Position numbers and translations under genes: made by a program
Notes under the pieces: model-generated
What the model was told of the DNA's origin: nothing
The model's input: the letters and a program-made list of their open reading frames with translations, nothing else
Database searches by the model: none
DNA from: Guyanagaster necrorhizus
Taxonomy: Eukaryota; Basidiomycota; Agaricomycetes; Agaricales; Physalacriaceae
DNA length: 64,000 bases
NCBI RefSeq assembly: GCF_019112545.1
Contig: NW_025064890.1
Span: 1,047,777-1,111,776 of the forward strand
Direction of reading: 5' to 3'
Shown: piece by piece, positions 1 to 10,996 of the stretch
Layout: every line of letters begins with the position of its first letter
Numbering within the stretch: position 1 is the first letter of the stretch

Positions 1-390
1 GGAATATTGAAACATGTATATCACTGGTTACCTTATGCGATGGGACCACGGTCGTACTTTATTTCTAAATAAAGTCTCTTCCAAGTGCTTCCAAGTTTTA
101 TCATGATCGTTCAATATGTCAGCTTCAATACCTCGAGGACTTCTTTCTCATATTCGTGGGACTATGACAGTTTTCCCCCACGCTTATCAGTCACAAAAAA
201 AATGAGTCTGCTGAGCCAGGCACCCTTACCTTCATTAAGACTGCCTTTCCCTCGTCATGAACAACCGGGTCAGTTCTTGATCGACGCGTTCAAACTATTC
301 CTGGCTATCTCTAGTCATCCTTGTGCCCAAGCATCAGGAAAGCAACCACTTGCTACACGTTTGGACTATGCTCCGGCTGGATCCCAGGAA
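1..390. other. Upstream region of the sedolisin gene
   Basis: I see no supported gene here. A 105-codon open frame runs through 85-402 but has no recognisable protein character and overlaps the TATA box of the next gene, so I treat it as chance. The stretch is probably promoter and intergenic DNA. Confidence 0.5.
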
Positions 391-397
391 TATAAAT
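391..397 (+). promoter_or_regulatory. Probable TATA box of the sedolisin gene
   Basis: TATAAAT lies 54 bases before the ATG at 451. This spacing is usual for a fungal core promoter with a short 5' leader. The call rests on sequence and spacing only. Confidence 0.45.
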
Positions 398-450
398 GTT
401 AGGCTTTGGCTTCCCGGTTACCTGTGCCAATCTCCGTACTGTCCTGAATC

Positions 451-2780
451 ATGGTTAGAGTCATCCCTCTGAGCGTTGCTCTCTTCGCAGTCTCTTCTGT
501 GGTGACTGGGAGTCCCACTCCCCGAGCCATGACCGTTCTCGATCAGCGTGATGCTGTCCCTAGCCGATTCGTCAAGGCGGATACGACAGATCCTCAGGCT
601 AATCTGAATTTCCGGATTGGTCTCATGCCAACTGATATCGCTGGCCTCGAGAAAGCCTTGTACGCTGTCAGTGAACCGGATAGCGATCTATACGGGCAAC
701 ATCTTAGCTTCGATGAGGTCTTTCCATTTCCCCCTTACGTTTATATACCTATTTTGTTCATCGTTGCCTAGGTCAAAGCATTCAGCGCGCCAACTTCAGG
801 AGCAGTAACTGCCGTTACTGAGTGGCTTTCCGATAACGGGATCACCGATGTCAAAACCAGCGGCGCGTTCGATGACTGGCTGACATTCACAATTCCTGTC
901 GAAAAAGCCAACACGCTCCTCAGCGCCCAGTACGAAACTTTTGTCCATATCGAAACAGGGCAACAGTTTATCCGTACCATGAGCGCTTCGATACCTTCAG
1001 ACCTGACCGACTTTATCGAGGTTGTGCATCCTACGACATCTTTTGCGAAACCGACCTTTGGCCCGAAACCCATGATGTCCATTCCTGTGACGGCTAACCT
1101 TACGGAGCGAGCAAATCCAGCTCCTTCGTCATGCAACAGTATCGTCACACCCGCATGTCTGCAAGCTCTCTATGGCATTCCCGCGACTCCCGCTACGCAA
1201 TCGACTAATCGATTGGGGGTTTCTGGCTTCATCGATCAGTTCGCTCAGGTGGATTTCCTGGGTTTTTTTTGTTGTACCGAGCTGACGAGTGCTATAGGAG
1301 GCAGATCTTCAAACGTTCTTGCGCGCCTTGAGGCCTGACATACCGTCAACGACGACTTTTACTCTACAGACTCTCGATGGTGGTCGGAACCCTCAGGGCC
1401 GGAATGAGGCCGGAATTGAGGCCGTAAGAATTAAATTTGAAGGCTTCTTGATAGTTGTGCTGACACTGGCTCAGGATCTCGACATTCAATACACTATTGG
1501 TGTTGCCACTCATGTTCCAACCTTTTTCATCTCTGTCGGCGACGCTTCAACAGACGGCATCGATGGTTTCCTCGATATCATCAACTTCCTTCTTGCCGAA
1601 ACTAGCCCGCCTCAAGTATGCTGTTACCTGTGCCGAATCACACTGCTCAATAGCATGCTTATAGGTCTTGACAACGAGCTACGGTTTCGACGAGACGGAC
1701 CTTCCGGCCAGTGCTGAAATGTGAGCTTTTTTTTTGGGGCTGTTCACACGGGAAATAATTTATGGTGCACAGACGCTTGTGCAATGCCTACATGGCCCTC
1801 GGTGCTCGGGGCGTGTCGATTCTCTTTGCATCAGGTGATATCTTGAATTATCTCAGTCGATTCTCCTCTGAATAGGAGAATGTAAATCTAGGCGACGGTG
1901 GTGTAGGGGGCGGCCAGCAAGGTTTGTTTAATGTCGCTTTCGTTCCCGTCAACGTCTGAATATTCACAGGGGAAAATTGCACGACCTTTATTCCTGCATT
2001 CCCTGGAGGTTGCCCGTGTGAGTATCCATCTATCCAGACTGAAACAGTTTACTAAAAACTGACACTCGTTAATAGTCCACACTGCTGTAGGCGCAACAGA
2101 GGGTATAACCGAGACTTCCGCGAGTTTCAGCAGCGGTGGTTTTTCCAACGTTTTTGCCCGTCCGTCCTACCAAGATTCGGCTGTCACCGCCTACCTCGCC
2201 GCACTGGGTAACACCAATGCCGGAAGGTTCAACACCTCTGGCCGAGCATTCCCCGATGTATCGGCGCAAGGCAATGACGTTGAGATCGTGGTTGGAGGAG
2301 AAGCAGGCCTGGTTGGTGGAACCTCATGCTCGAGCCCTATCTTTGCCAGTGTCGTGTCCCTTATCAACGATCGACTAATTGCAGCAGGGAAACCGGTACT
2401 CGGCTTTTTGAACCCCTTGTGAGTGCACGTCGAGGTCGTGAGACCAGGAACTGAAACAAATTAGCTTGTACGCGAACCCCAAGGCGCTCTTCGATATCAC
2501 TACCGGTGATAACCCGGGATGTAAGCTTCATTTCCCCCGCTTCGATACAGGCTGTTGATAGACATGGAATAGGCGGTACTAATGGTTTTCCGGCAGGAGT
2601 TGGTTGTAAGTGGATTGCCATCTGTGGTCCCAATTAAGGCTAACACAAATTTCCACCTTTTCAAGGGGATCCCGTACGCCGCGTTCACTCCCAGGCTGAT
2701 GTTCCCTACTCATCTTACTCTAGGTCACGGGTCTCGGTACACCTAACTTTGCTGCGTTGTTGGCAGCGGTAGGCTTATAA
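451..2780 (+). CDS. Secreted tripeptidyl-peptidase, sedolisin family S53
   Basis: Acid serine-carboxyl protease that is normally secreted, removes its own N-terminal propeptide, and cuts tripeptides from protein N-termini. I resolve 13 exons: 451-717, 772-1248, 1298-1423, 1475-1615, 1665-1720, 1773-1834, 1892-1921, 1970-2017, 2076-2418, 2465-2520, 2573-2605, 2666-2673 and 2724-2780. All phases join, giving 567 residues, the usual family length. A signal peptide (MVRVIPLSVALFAVSSVVTG) is followed by a Pro-kumamolisin propeptide (about 30-180). The catalytic Glu and Asp lie in EADLD, rebuilt across the intron at 1424-1474. The catalytic Ser lies in GGTSCSSP. The C-terminal part keeps the DIT..GDNPG..WDP calcium-site pattern. 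The gene looks intact. Exon 12 is only 8 bases. Which sedolisin subgroup it belongs to (aorsin-like or grifolisin-like) I cannot say. Confidence 0.93.
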
Positions 2781-2865
2781 GAGATTAGATCACAACTTTT
2801 CTGTCGTTGTAGTGAGAATTTTGAGCAAAGAAGTTTTCAATCCACTTACAATACCTCGACTGGGC

Positions 2866-4165
2866 TCATCCATCTAAATTCATATGTGACATCTGAACCT
2901 TGATCCCTTTCTTCAAAAGCAACGGAAAGCCAGTCTTCAAAATTACATCCACTTGATCATTCTGAGGTAGACTGAACGTCGTCAATGTCAAGCGGACTTT
3001 TTTGAGATTGTGCATTGAGGGTCTCGAAAGCACCGAATCAAGAGCAGTCCAGTCGAACTCGTTAATGATTGAAGTAGAAGGGATAGTATTGTCAAGCCAA
3101 TCTACGTATGCATCGATCTCGACTGTTTCGAGGATATCTGTGGTGATCGTGGCCAACGTTCTGGCAAGGTACGACCAGCAATTTGTTTTGGTGATATTCA
3201 CCCTGGGAATGAAATGAATGAAGCGAAGCTTGCCGCAAGAGCCGAGATCAAAGATCTCTGGTGTGCGTTCTGTATGAAAGTAATGTCAAGGCCACAGACA
3301 GAACATGAAGAGACGATAACGTACCAGTATAAAAATCTTCGATAACCAGATCTACGACGTGCGTGAGCAGGGAGCTTGCCCTTGACCTAACACCAAGACG
3401 AGCGTGCTTCAAATGCAATGCCAGACCCCATACCGATTGGATATCCACCGCAGAATGACGACTCAAAAGATAGTCGACGATGCATTCAGATATATGAATG
3501 CTACATGTCCGGAGTTGGAGGCGAGAACCTGTCGATACGGGCAGACTTAAGCCACCCGCACACTGACCAACGTCACCCTCTTCGTTATGCCAGAGGGAAA
3601 GAACTTCGAGGGACTTTATAGAGGGTCCGCAATCAGCAAGGAAGTTGAAGAGGTTGTGGCATGAATCAACAATGACCCCCTCCAGTCTTATACATTCTAG
3701 ATGGGGGGAGCGCAAGGCACCGATAAGTGACTTGTGCAAGGCGTCTGAAGCGTGTTGGATTGCAAAAGGACGGACATGTCTTCCCCAATCATCATACCCG
3801 GGCTCGCTGACGATGGAGATGCTCCGAAGACGGATGAGTGAAGATAGTATGACTGGCAAAACAGGGTCCTGAGCTATCCATGTCATTGCTACCTCGTCAT
3901 CTTCCAAGAAAGCGGGATCAAGGATATCCAGGCCCCGTGGGAAGAAGGCGACTTCAGGAGAGGATACCAAGATTTCTTGGAAATGCCGACACGACGCTGC
4001 GTCGTATAGCATGATTATCTTAAACAGAAGAGGTCGGCTACGGGCTCTGAAAGAACGGCAAACAGAATTGCAGCTGACAAGTGGCTCGGGAGATATATTC
4101 CATTCGTCTTCAAGAAAATTGATGATTTCATCGATTAGTTCTTGTGGTAGCAACTGAATCGACAT
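2866..4165 (-). CDS. F-box protein with degenerate C-terminal repeats
   Basis: F-box proteins bind Skp1 and bring targets to SCF ubiquitin ligases. Two exons, 4165-3325 and 3269-2866, joined over a 55-base intron (GTACGT..ATACAG), give 414 residues. I chose the ATG at 4165 because the F-box (LPQELIDEIINFL, then SVCRSFRARSRPLLF) starts 5 residues later. An upstream in-frame ATG at 4312 would add 49 residues without domain character. The rest is alternating hydrophobic segments resembling decayed leucine-rich repeats, common in the large Agaricomycete F-box families. The gene faces away from SHMT and converges on the sedolisin gene. The substrate is unknown. Confidence 0.8.
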
Positions 4166-4659
4166 GATGGTGGCAGTCACGGAGAGAGGAAGTCGGCGTA
4201 AAGATCTGACTCGGGACCCTGCAGTAAACTTCCCACAAACAAAATTTCCAAGTATAGGGTGACGTTGTAATATTTTTTCAAGCGTACGCACCGCACCCCC
4301 CACTCTCCTCACCTTTCCTTGGGGGTATTGTTACTGCTATAGTATATAGTAACACTGGCCGGAAAAGTCATGGAAGGTCGGAGTTCCGCGCGGACAAATG
4401 GTGACCACTGCTTATCGCTTCCTTCCCACTCAAAGGTTGCTCGTCCTCCCAAACGATAGGTCGACCGACCTCAACATTCGATTTTGTGCAGCTGCTTGAA
4501 TCGAGAGAGTCGTGACCGAACGGCAATTCCCGGCCGCCCTACAATTTTCGCGCTCGCAATAATTTTGCCATGATTCGTCTGCTCTTTTCCCGACCACCGC
4601 CATCTCGGATACCTTCCCTCTCTCCTTCTTCACGCTTAGCCCGCTCCAGTGTCAGAAAA
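4166..4659. promoter_or_regulatory. Divergent promoter region, F-box gene and SHMT
   Basis: About 490 bases lie between two divergent start codons. CT-rich tracts (for example around 4561-4630) directly precede the SHMT ATG, as is common in fungal housekeeping promoters. I see no clear TATA box and no gene. Confidence 0.5.
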
Positions 4660-6512
4660 ATGGCCACGGCGTCGACACCTGAATTCGTATGTGCTATGTA
4701 TCACCATTTTGGAAAAAGTTCTTCATAACTCATCCTTGTTAGAATAAAATGCTGTATGCCCCTTTGGCAGAGATTGACCCAGAAGTTCAAAATATCATTG
4801 ACAAGGAGTCATGGAGACAACTTTCTGGTCTTGAGCTGATTGCTTCAGAGGTGTGTTATTCCGACAATTTGGAGCGTGCATATCGGCTGAAAGAAAGTGT
4901 AGAACCTTACCAGCCAGGCCGTCATGGAAGCGAATGGCTCTATTCTGACAAACAAGTATTCGGAAGGTCTCCCAGGTGCTCGTTACTACGGTGGTAACGA
5001 ATACATCGACGAACTCGAGAACCTTTGTCGCAAACGGGCGCTCAAAGCGTTCAACCTCGATCCTGCAAAATGGGGTGTTAACGTGCAGCCTTACTCTGGA
5101 AGCGTGCGTTTATTCTCTCCTCGTCCAAATCCGCACTCAGATATATTTTTTCCTTTTAGACGGCCAAGTAGGTTGGCTATGAACTCGAACAATAGTTTCT
5201 TACGTTTCATTTAGCTTTGCCGCCTTCACTGCGCTCATTCAACCGAATGATCGTCTCATGGGTCTTGGCCTTCCCGACGGTGGCCATCTCACTCACGGTT
5301 ATTACGTGCGTATTGCTCGCTAATAAGAATAACTGCTATTTGACTCGATATCACTAGACTGCGAAAAAGAAAATGACGGCCTCCTCCATCTACTTCCAAT
5401 CATTACCATATTCCATTACTTCTGACACGAACCTCATCGATTATCCCTCTCTTGCTGCCCAAGCCAAGATATTCAAACCAAGAATGATTGTCTGTGGCGC
5501 CTCTGCGTACCCTCGTGACTGGGACTATGCTGAACTCAAAAAGACGGCCGAGAAGGAAGGCGCGTGGCTCCTGTGCGACATGGCCCACACGAGCGGTCTC
5601 GTCGCTGCCCAAGAACTTAACAGCCCATTTGACTACTGCGATGTAGTCACGACCACGACGTGAGTTCTCAGCTTTTGGGTTGCCTCACGCGTTGACGCGT
5701 ATCTATAGACACAAGACGCTCCGTGGACCTCGTGCCGGTCTCATCTTCTTCCGGAAAGACCTCGAGAACGCCAAGGACCTCGAGAAACGCGTCAACGAGG
5801 CCGTCTTCCCCGCGTGCCAGGGTGGTCCCCACAATAACGTATGTCCTATCGCTTCATTTGGCTCCGCCTGCGCTCACCATCTTATAGACGATCGCCGCTG
5901 TCGCCACCGCTCTCCTTCAAGTTGCCCAGCCTGCATTCAAGGATTACGCGAAACAGGTTATCCTGAATGCTCGCACTCTGGCTGCTTCTCTCTCTGAGCA
6001 TGGCTACAAGCTCCAAACGGGCGGAACGGACAATCATCTCGTTCTCTGGGATCTTCGTCCTCTCGGTCTGACTGGTAGCAAAATCGAAAAGGTCTGTGAT
6101 CTTATGGGCATCACCATCAACAGTGCGTTCATTATTCTCTGAGAATGCTCATGCTAATCACTCTATCAACATAGAAAACGCTGTCTCTGGTGACGCTTCC
6201 GCGCAGGTCCCCGGTGGTATTCGTCTAGGCACCTCCGCTTTGACTTCACGAAACATGGTCGAGTCCGATATCAAAGTCGTCGCAGACCTCTTGCACCGCG
6301 CCGTCCAGCTGTCTCTGATCCTGCAGAAGGAAGCCGGAACAAAGATGCTGAAGGACTTTGTGCGCGTTGCGACTACGCAGGAGGAGGGCAAGGAGGGCTA
6401 CGCCAAGGTGAAGCAGCTAAGAGACGAAGTACGGGCCTTCGCTAAGCAATGGCCGCTCCCGGGTGTGGATGCGGCAACATTCAAGAAGCCTGAGGGTATC
6501 CATGACGATTGA
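4660..6512 (+). CDS. Serine hydroxymethyltransferase
   Basis: PLP enzyme that converts serine and tetrahydrofolate to glycine and 5,10-methylene-tetrahydrofolate, the main entry to one-carbon metabolism. Nine exons: 4660-4686, 4743-4850, 4903-5103, 5160-5167, 5215-5305, 5358-5659, 5709-5838, 5888-6122 and 6175-6512. Phases join to 479 residues, normal for the family. Landmarks: ELIASENLTS near the N-terminus, YYGGNEYID, the [13 protein letters not shown] segment, and the PLP-lysine motif [16 protein letters not shown] with Lys in HK. No targeting peptide is visible before the conserved start, so the cytosolic form is likely. An 8-base exon at 5160-5167 is needed to rebuild GSTANFAAF. The sequence looks fully functional and is GC-balanced, unlike the repeats downstream. 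Confidence 0.96.
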
Positions 6513-6621
6513 GAGCTGCTTGCTTTATGTGATAATGTTGGCTTTGACACGACTTAGAAGATTCAACAATCATTGTATTTTGTAGCCCTACGTCCTGCGG
6601 ACATTCAACATCGTCCGAATA

Positions 6622-7872
6622 TTATCTGTGCGATATATGTAAACGTGAAATTGGTTGTCGGCATCTCTCAATCAACAGGTTGCCTCGCTGGCTACATGTC
6701 GCCAGTCTGTCCTTCAATCCTTCGCATATCTGCTCAAAAACGGCGTAGCCGTATACCAGAAACCTCAGACGTGCTCCTGACAGCCGCCCTGAGAAAAGTT
6801 GATCCAGGTCCACCCAGTCGATGGAATCATCCTCGGTGTCCAACTCATCTCCCGACCAAGGCGATATCCCCAGATCGACGTTCTCTAGCGCTGCGGGGTT
6901 TAGTCGGTGCAGCATCTTTACGATCCATGGCCCAGCACTCGTCACCTGCGACACCTCCATGTTACTAATAAAATAATCGACCCTCAGACGGCGCAAGCTG
7001 GCATTCAAACCTAAGTCTGCTGAGAGGTAAAAGTCTTCTGAAGGCCGGGAGTCAGCGAGAAAAAATCTCAAAACACAATCATGGACCGCACCTGCGTCGC
7101 CTCCAGCGTCGAATGACCAGAATCCAAAGGTGAGCGTCTGTAGTGCCTCCCCGAGATGGGAGAGGTACGTGCCGATGGACCGGGTGTCTGCAGGTCGCAC
7201 GGAATAGCCGAGGTCGATGTGCGGTATCAATGGGATAGGTTCGAGGGAACACAGCCGGTCGAAGATGTCCCGCTGACAGCAGTCAGACAATGTCAAATAG
7301 GTTAGGCTGATAGGTGGAGGGCGTATATCCTCGTGAGGATCTGGCCAAGACGTATCGTGAATCGAAAGTGATTGGAGAAGGGGGAAAGATGTGATGAAGT
7401 CGAGTGCGTGGGAGAGGGAGTCGAAGATAATTTTGTCCAGGCGGAGATTCGTGATACCGGGAAACTTGGCCGATAAGGTGGATAGGCTGGGCTCCCATTT
7501 GGCAAACTTGACGTATAGGGAAGTTGTATTCTGTAGGACGGGGAGGGTTCGCGAGAATGCCTCTGTCTCTAGCTGGGGTTCCAGTACGAGGTAGACGTCA
7601 TGTAAAGTCTGTGGAATGAAGGCATTGGTATTGGCGCAAAGTTCGACAAATTTGTATTGGTTTAATGCCGTCACAACAGCACGGAAATAATGACGACGGC
7701 TCGACTGGAGCCAGTATTTGGAGACGAGACTACAAGTCTTCAAAGTCGAAGGATCGTCACGCAAATAGTCCAAGATCACATCCATGAGCTCAGCTGGAAC
7801 CATTGTAGAGGTATTTCTTCGTATCGCATCAGATAATTGAGTACAAGTCTGAAAGGATGTAACTTTCACCAC
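6622..7872 (-). CDS. F-box protein
   Basis: Uninterrupted frame of 416 residues from the ATG at 7872. A second ATG at 7803 (MVPAELMDVILDYL) places the F-box at the very N-terminus, as is typical, and may be the true start. The F-box (VPAELMDVILDYLRDD, then TCSLVSKYWLQSSRRHYF) is followed by about 330 residues of LRR-like hydrophobic periodicity. It converges on SHMT with only 109 bases between the two stop codons. Probable adaptor of an SCF ubiquitin ligase; target unknown. It is the last clearly host-type gene before the repeat block. Confidence 0.8.
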   Translation of the reverse strand: MVKVTSFQTCTQLSDAIRRNTSTMVPAELMDVILDYLRDDPSTLKTCSLVSKYWLQSSRRHYFRAVVTALNQYKFVELCANTNAFIPQTLHDVYLVLEPQLETEAFSRTLPVLQNTTSLYVKFAKWEPSLSTLSAKFPGITNLRLDKIIFDSLSHALDFITSFPLLQSLSIHDTSWPDPHEDIRPPPISLTYLTLSDCCQRDIFDRLCSLEPIPLIPHIDLGYSVRPADTRSIGTYLSHLGEALQTLTFGFWSFDAGGDAGAVHDCVLRFFLADSRPSEDFYLSADLGLNASLRRLRVDYFISNMEVSQVTSAGPWIVKMLHRLNPAALENVDLGISPWSGDELDTEDDSIDWVDLDQLFSGRLSGARLRFLVYGYAVFEQICEGLKDRLATCSQRGNLLIERCRQPISRLHISHR

Positions 7873-8144
7873 TATCTAGAAATCCATCATAGCCCGTAAG
7901 CGTAGTGTTGCTAGCGAAAGCGAAGTCGAAATAAATCTACGACGGAACAATATCTCCCGTACAATTTTCGACTCCGGAGGAGCGTGTATGGAAGGGATAA
8001 GTCGTCGAAGAGTTTTGAAAAGAAGAATGGAATCGGAGGTGAAATTTTATGGAGTGGCGACAGCCTCTGATCCAAATATAACACGTAATGCATGGTCTGT
8101 GCGCACTCCCTGAGACATAAGGCGTATCCGGACATCCGACAACC
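7873..8144. other. Upstream region of the F-box gene
   Basis: Host-like base composition with several CpGs and no supported gene; probably the promoter of the F-box gene at 6622-7872. Base composition changes abruptly at about 8145, where the U2-like sequence and the CpG-poor block begin. Confidence 0.5.
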
Positions 8145-8318
8145 TTACCACTCTGGCCTTTTGGCTTAGATCAAGTGCAGTATCTGTTCTTAATAGTTTA
8201 ATCACTATTACAGAGGCACCACTCTGTATTGGTTATATATCTGCTGTCCTTGTCCTTTGTGCTCTGCTTGCAACATCAAGACATGATGACCTTGCCACTG
8301 CAGTACCAGCTTGTGTCA
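8145..8318 (+). pseudogene. U2 snRNA-like sequence
   Basis: The segment 8152-8200 follows the 5' half of U2 snRNA almost base for base: GGCCTTTTGGCTTAGATCA, then AAGTG, GTATCTGTTCTTA and TTTAATC. U2 pairs with the intron branch site through GUAGUA; here this reads GCAGTA (8177-8182), one transition away. Stem-loop IIa can still form (TAATAG 8191-8196 with CTATTA 8205-8210), and so can a IIb-like hairpin (CAGAG 8211-8215 with CTCTG 8222-8226). Near 8288-8308 a CATGATGACCTTG..TGCAGTACC block matches the 3' part of U2, so length and order fit a full-length copy. I find no clear Sm site (AUUUUUG). Most likely a decayed U2 copy or retrocopy; a divergent working variant is possible but less likely. 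Confidence 0.72.
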
Positions 8319-8635
8319 TCGGGGGATCCCTTTCTTTTCACTGTGCATGTGCAAAAACTTCCAGTTGACAGTTTTTGGTAGCAGCAAACATACACTTGGG
8401 ATAGTTGACTATTTCTTACATATCATGTTATTCAACAAGTGTACATAAGTGTGGAAGGCTTGACCAATGCTACATGGTGGTGATAGTGACCACACATGCA
8501 CATTGTGGTATCACAAATGCACAAAAATTTGCCAGCTTTCTTACAGATAGGCAGAAAAATGCATCCTGTCTTAAGTAGTGTGATTAGTTGCAGAATGGTG
8601 TTCATTTCAGGCATGTCATCCACCAGCAAAAAGTT
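8319..8635. other. CpG-poor intergenic DNA, original target of the copia element
   Basis: AT-rich DNA without a supported gene. It ends in AAGTT (8631-8635), the left copy of the copia target duplication. The sequence that once followed it now lies at 39609 onward. Nothing in it is recognisable to me. Confidence 0.5.
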
Positions 8636-8843
8636 TGTTGTAAGTAGAGAGCAGAGTAATGTACAGAGGATTAGAATTAGCCTCTCAAGAGAGAGACATT
8701 CTACTTAAATACATTTTGTATTACTTTGAGATCTTTCTATGAAATACTAAATAAGTCTGGATTATGATCCAAGTCAGCTGCTGCTGATTGGCATTGTATC
8801 TTCAAGTACATTCTCATACTCACTTGAGATTGCTATCCCAACA
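8636..8843 (-). repeat. 3' LTR of copia element D
   Basis: 208 bases, TGTTG..CCAACA on the + strand (TGTTGG..CAACA on the element strand). It aligns along its whole length with 39405-39608, differing mostly by transitions and a short indel. The purine tract just outside it (8844 onward on the + strand, pyrimidine-rich) marks it as the 3' LTR. Confidence 0.85.
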
Positions 8844-8859
8844 CTCTCCCTCAATTCTG

Positions 8860-10522
8860 AGTTCCCAGAATATCTGCAGATAGATACTCATATAATGGTC
8901 TTGGTAGGCCTTTAGTGAATATATCTGCTAAGTTCTCCTCTGATGTGCAGTGCTGAACTTTGACTTTGTTTGAAGCCATATGCTCATGAACAAAGTGGTG
9001 CCATATGTTTATATGCTTTGATCATACATAAAATATGAGGTTCTCAGTGAATTTGATTGCTGATTGATTGTTGACAAAAATAGTTGTCACTTTATAAGAT
9101 GGCAATTCTAATTTGGTTAAGAGTGCTTGTAGCCAAATTACTTCTCAGATTGTGTGTGCAAGGACCATATATTCTGCTTCTATAGTGAATAAGGCTATAG
9201 TGAGCTGTTTCTTTGAGCTCCAAGTAACAGCTCCCCTGCATAGATACAGACATAACCAGATGTTAATCTTCTATCTACTCTATCTTCTCTCCAGTCTGAG
9301 TCTGAATAAAGTATCAGCTTATTCATAGTCTCTCCATATGTGATTCCAAAGTCTAGAGTCTCCTTCAGATAGTGGAAAACTCACTTCAAGGCTGTGACAT
9401 ACTCAGCAGCCAGATTCTGCACATACTTGCTTGATTTGGTGATAGCATATGTGATGTCAGGCCAGAATCTATTGGCTGCATACATTAGTGATCCAACACC
9501 AGTATGGTAATATTGCCTGGTGGCTGTGTCAATGTCTTGTAGGTCTTCTGTTGGAATTTTCTCTAGCTGTACATTTGGGTCTATAGACATTTTGACTGGT
9601 TTGCAGTCATTCATGCCCATTTGCTCAAGTACTTTGAGAATATATGCCTTCTGGGATAGAGTGATAGTGCTCTTATTCCAATTCCTGTTTATCTTCATGC
9701 CTAATATATATTGAATCTCTCTCATGTCTGTGACATTTAGCTTCTTCTTAAGCTCTTCTTTCATTTTAGACATGGTTTCATCATCTGAGGCAAGCAATAT
9801 CATGTCATCAACATGTACAGCTATGATTATAGGACTAGAACTCATTTGTCTGATGTACACACATTGATCACTGATCAATCTGGTGTATTCAAGTCCCAAA
9901 AATGTAGCATTTAATTTATTGTTCTAAACTCAGCCAGATTGCTTGAGTCCATACAATGTTAATTTGAGGTGTGCTGCTTTTCCACTCCTATCTGAATATT
10001 CAGAGGGCTATATCATATAGATGGATTCATTGAGTTTATTATTTAAGTAAGCTCCAACAATATTTATTTCATGAATGATTAGATTTCTTTAAGCAGCAAT
10101 TGCCATAAGTAGGCAGAATATGTCCAGCCTGACAACAGGTGCATATGTCTCAAAGAAATCAATGCCAGATACCTGTGAAAATCCTTTTGCAACAAGTCTG
10201 GCCTTATACCTGGTGATTTTCCCATCACCATTCCTTTTCAATCTGTAAGTCCACTTGCAATCTACAAGTGATCTGTCTTTGGGTAATTCTTCCAGCTGTC
10301 ATGTGCCTAGAAAAGTCAATAGATTGTATTCTTCATCTATTGCTTTCTTCCAATGATGCCAGTCTGGCCTTGTCTTAGCTTCTTCAAGGCTTAATAGCTT
10401 ATCACTGAGGTTGTCTGCAGTTTCTCCAATGCATGCATAGTCTATTGCAACATTTACAACTTTCAAAAATGATTCTTCTGAGGTATGCTGTTGTTCCAAT
10501 ATTTTCACAGCTCATGCACTTG
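8860..10522 (-). pseudogene. Copia pol fragment: reverse transcriptase and RNase H
   Basis: Read on the - strand. From 10508 a pre-RT linker runs through LLSLEEAKTRPDWHHWKKA, then the RT core; an uninterrupted stretch of 172 residues covers 9899-9381, with AVHVDDMILLAS as the catalytic box (HVDD in place of YVDD) and IQYILGMKI after it. The RNase H end reads ENLADIFTKGLP near 8910-8960, the usual copia C-terminus. Several stops lie between these parts (for example around 9900-10290), so no full product is possible. Upstream, the gypsy at 10528 cuts the element. Confidence 0.85.
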
Positions 10523-10527
10523 GATTA

Positions 10528-10996
10528 TATTATGATTTTTCCATCTTTTTACTTTTTTTGTGACTTAACCCCTATTTATGCTTAGTCAGAGCACTTAGAC
10601 CAGTGCTTAAGACTGTGAGACTGGCTTAGTCATCACAACAAAGCCTAGTCAGTCATTGTCTTCTGATGCAACAGTGTTGCCCAACAATGCACAATGAACC
10701 TTTTGTGTACAGTAATGATGTCTAAGAACAATGGGCATAAAGGACTTGACAATGTACAATAGGCAGTAGTATATTTAGACCTGATCTGTATAGTATTTAA
10801 GGTGGCTTGCTCTCACTGGAAATCCTCAGCTTTGAGCTAAAGTTTATTCCATCTTATTCTACTCTCAAGCTACTCTCAAAGGCCTTAAAGCATATTGGTC
10901 AATAAAGCACAATAAGTGAATTCTAGTGGAAGTCTCAAATGTGAAGACACACTAGTCTATCACATGTTTCTGATCATGTGCAGCTTGAGTCTAACA
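10528..10996 (+). repeat. 5' LTR of gypsy element C
   Basis: 469 bases matching 19622-20091. It contains a TATTTAAGG box (about 10793) and, about 30 bases later, CTCAGCTTTGAGCTAAAG, which is probably the start of the R region. The segment right after the LTR (TTAGCTTGAGGCT) is complementary to that start except for transitions, as expected of a decayed self-priming site. Confidence 0.85.

Noticed and set aside
85..402. 105-codon frame at the window start
   Set aside because: No domain, low-complexity composition, and it overlaps the TATA box of the sedolisin gene.
768..1148. 126-codon - strand frame
   Set aside because: It lies fully opposite sedolisin exon 2, whose protein is clearly conserved; a shadow frame.
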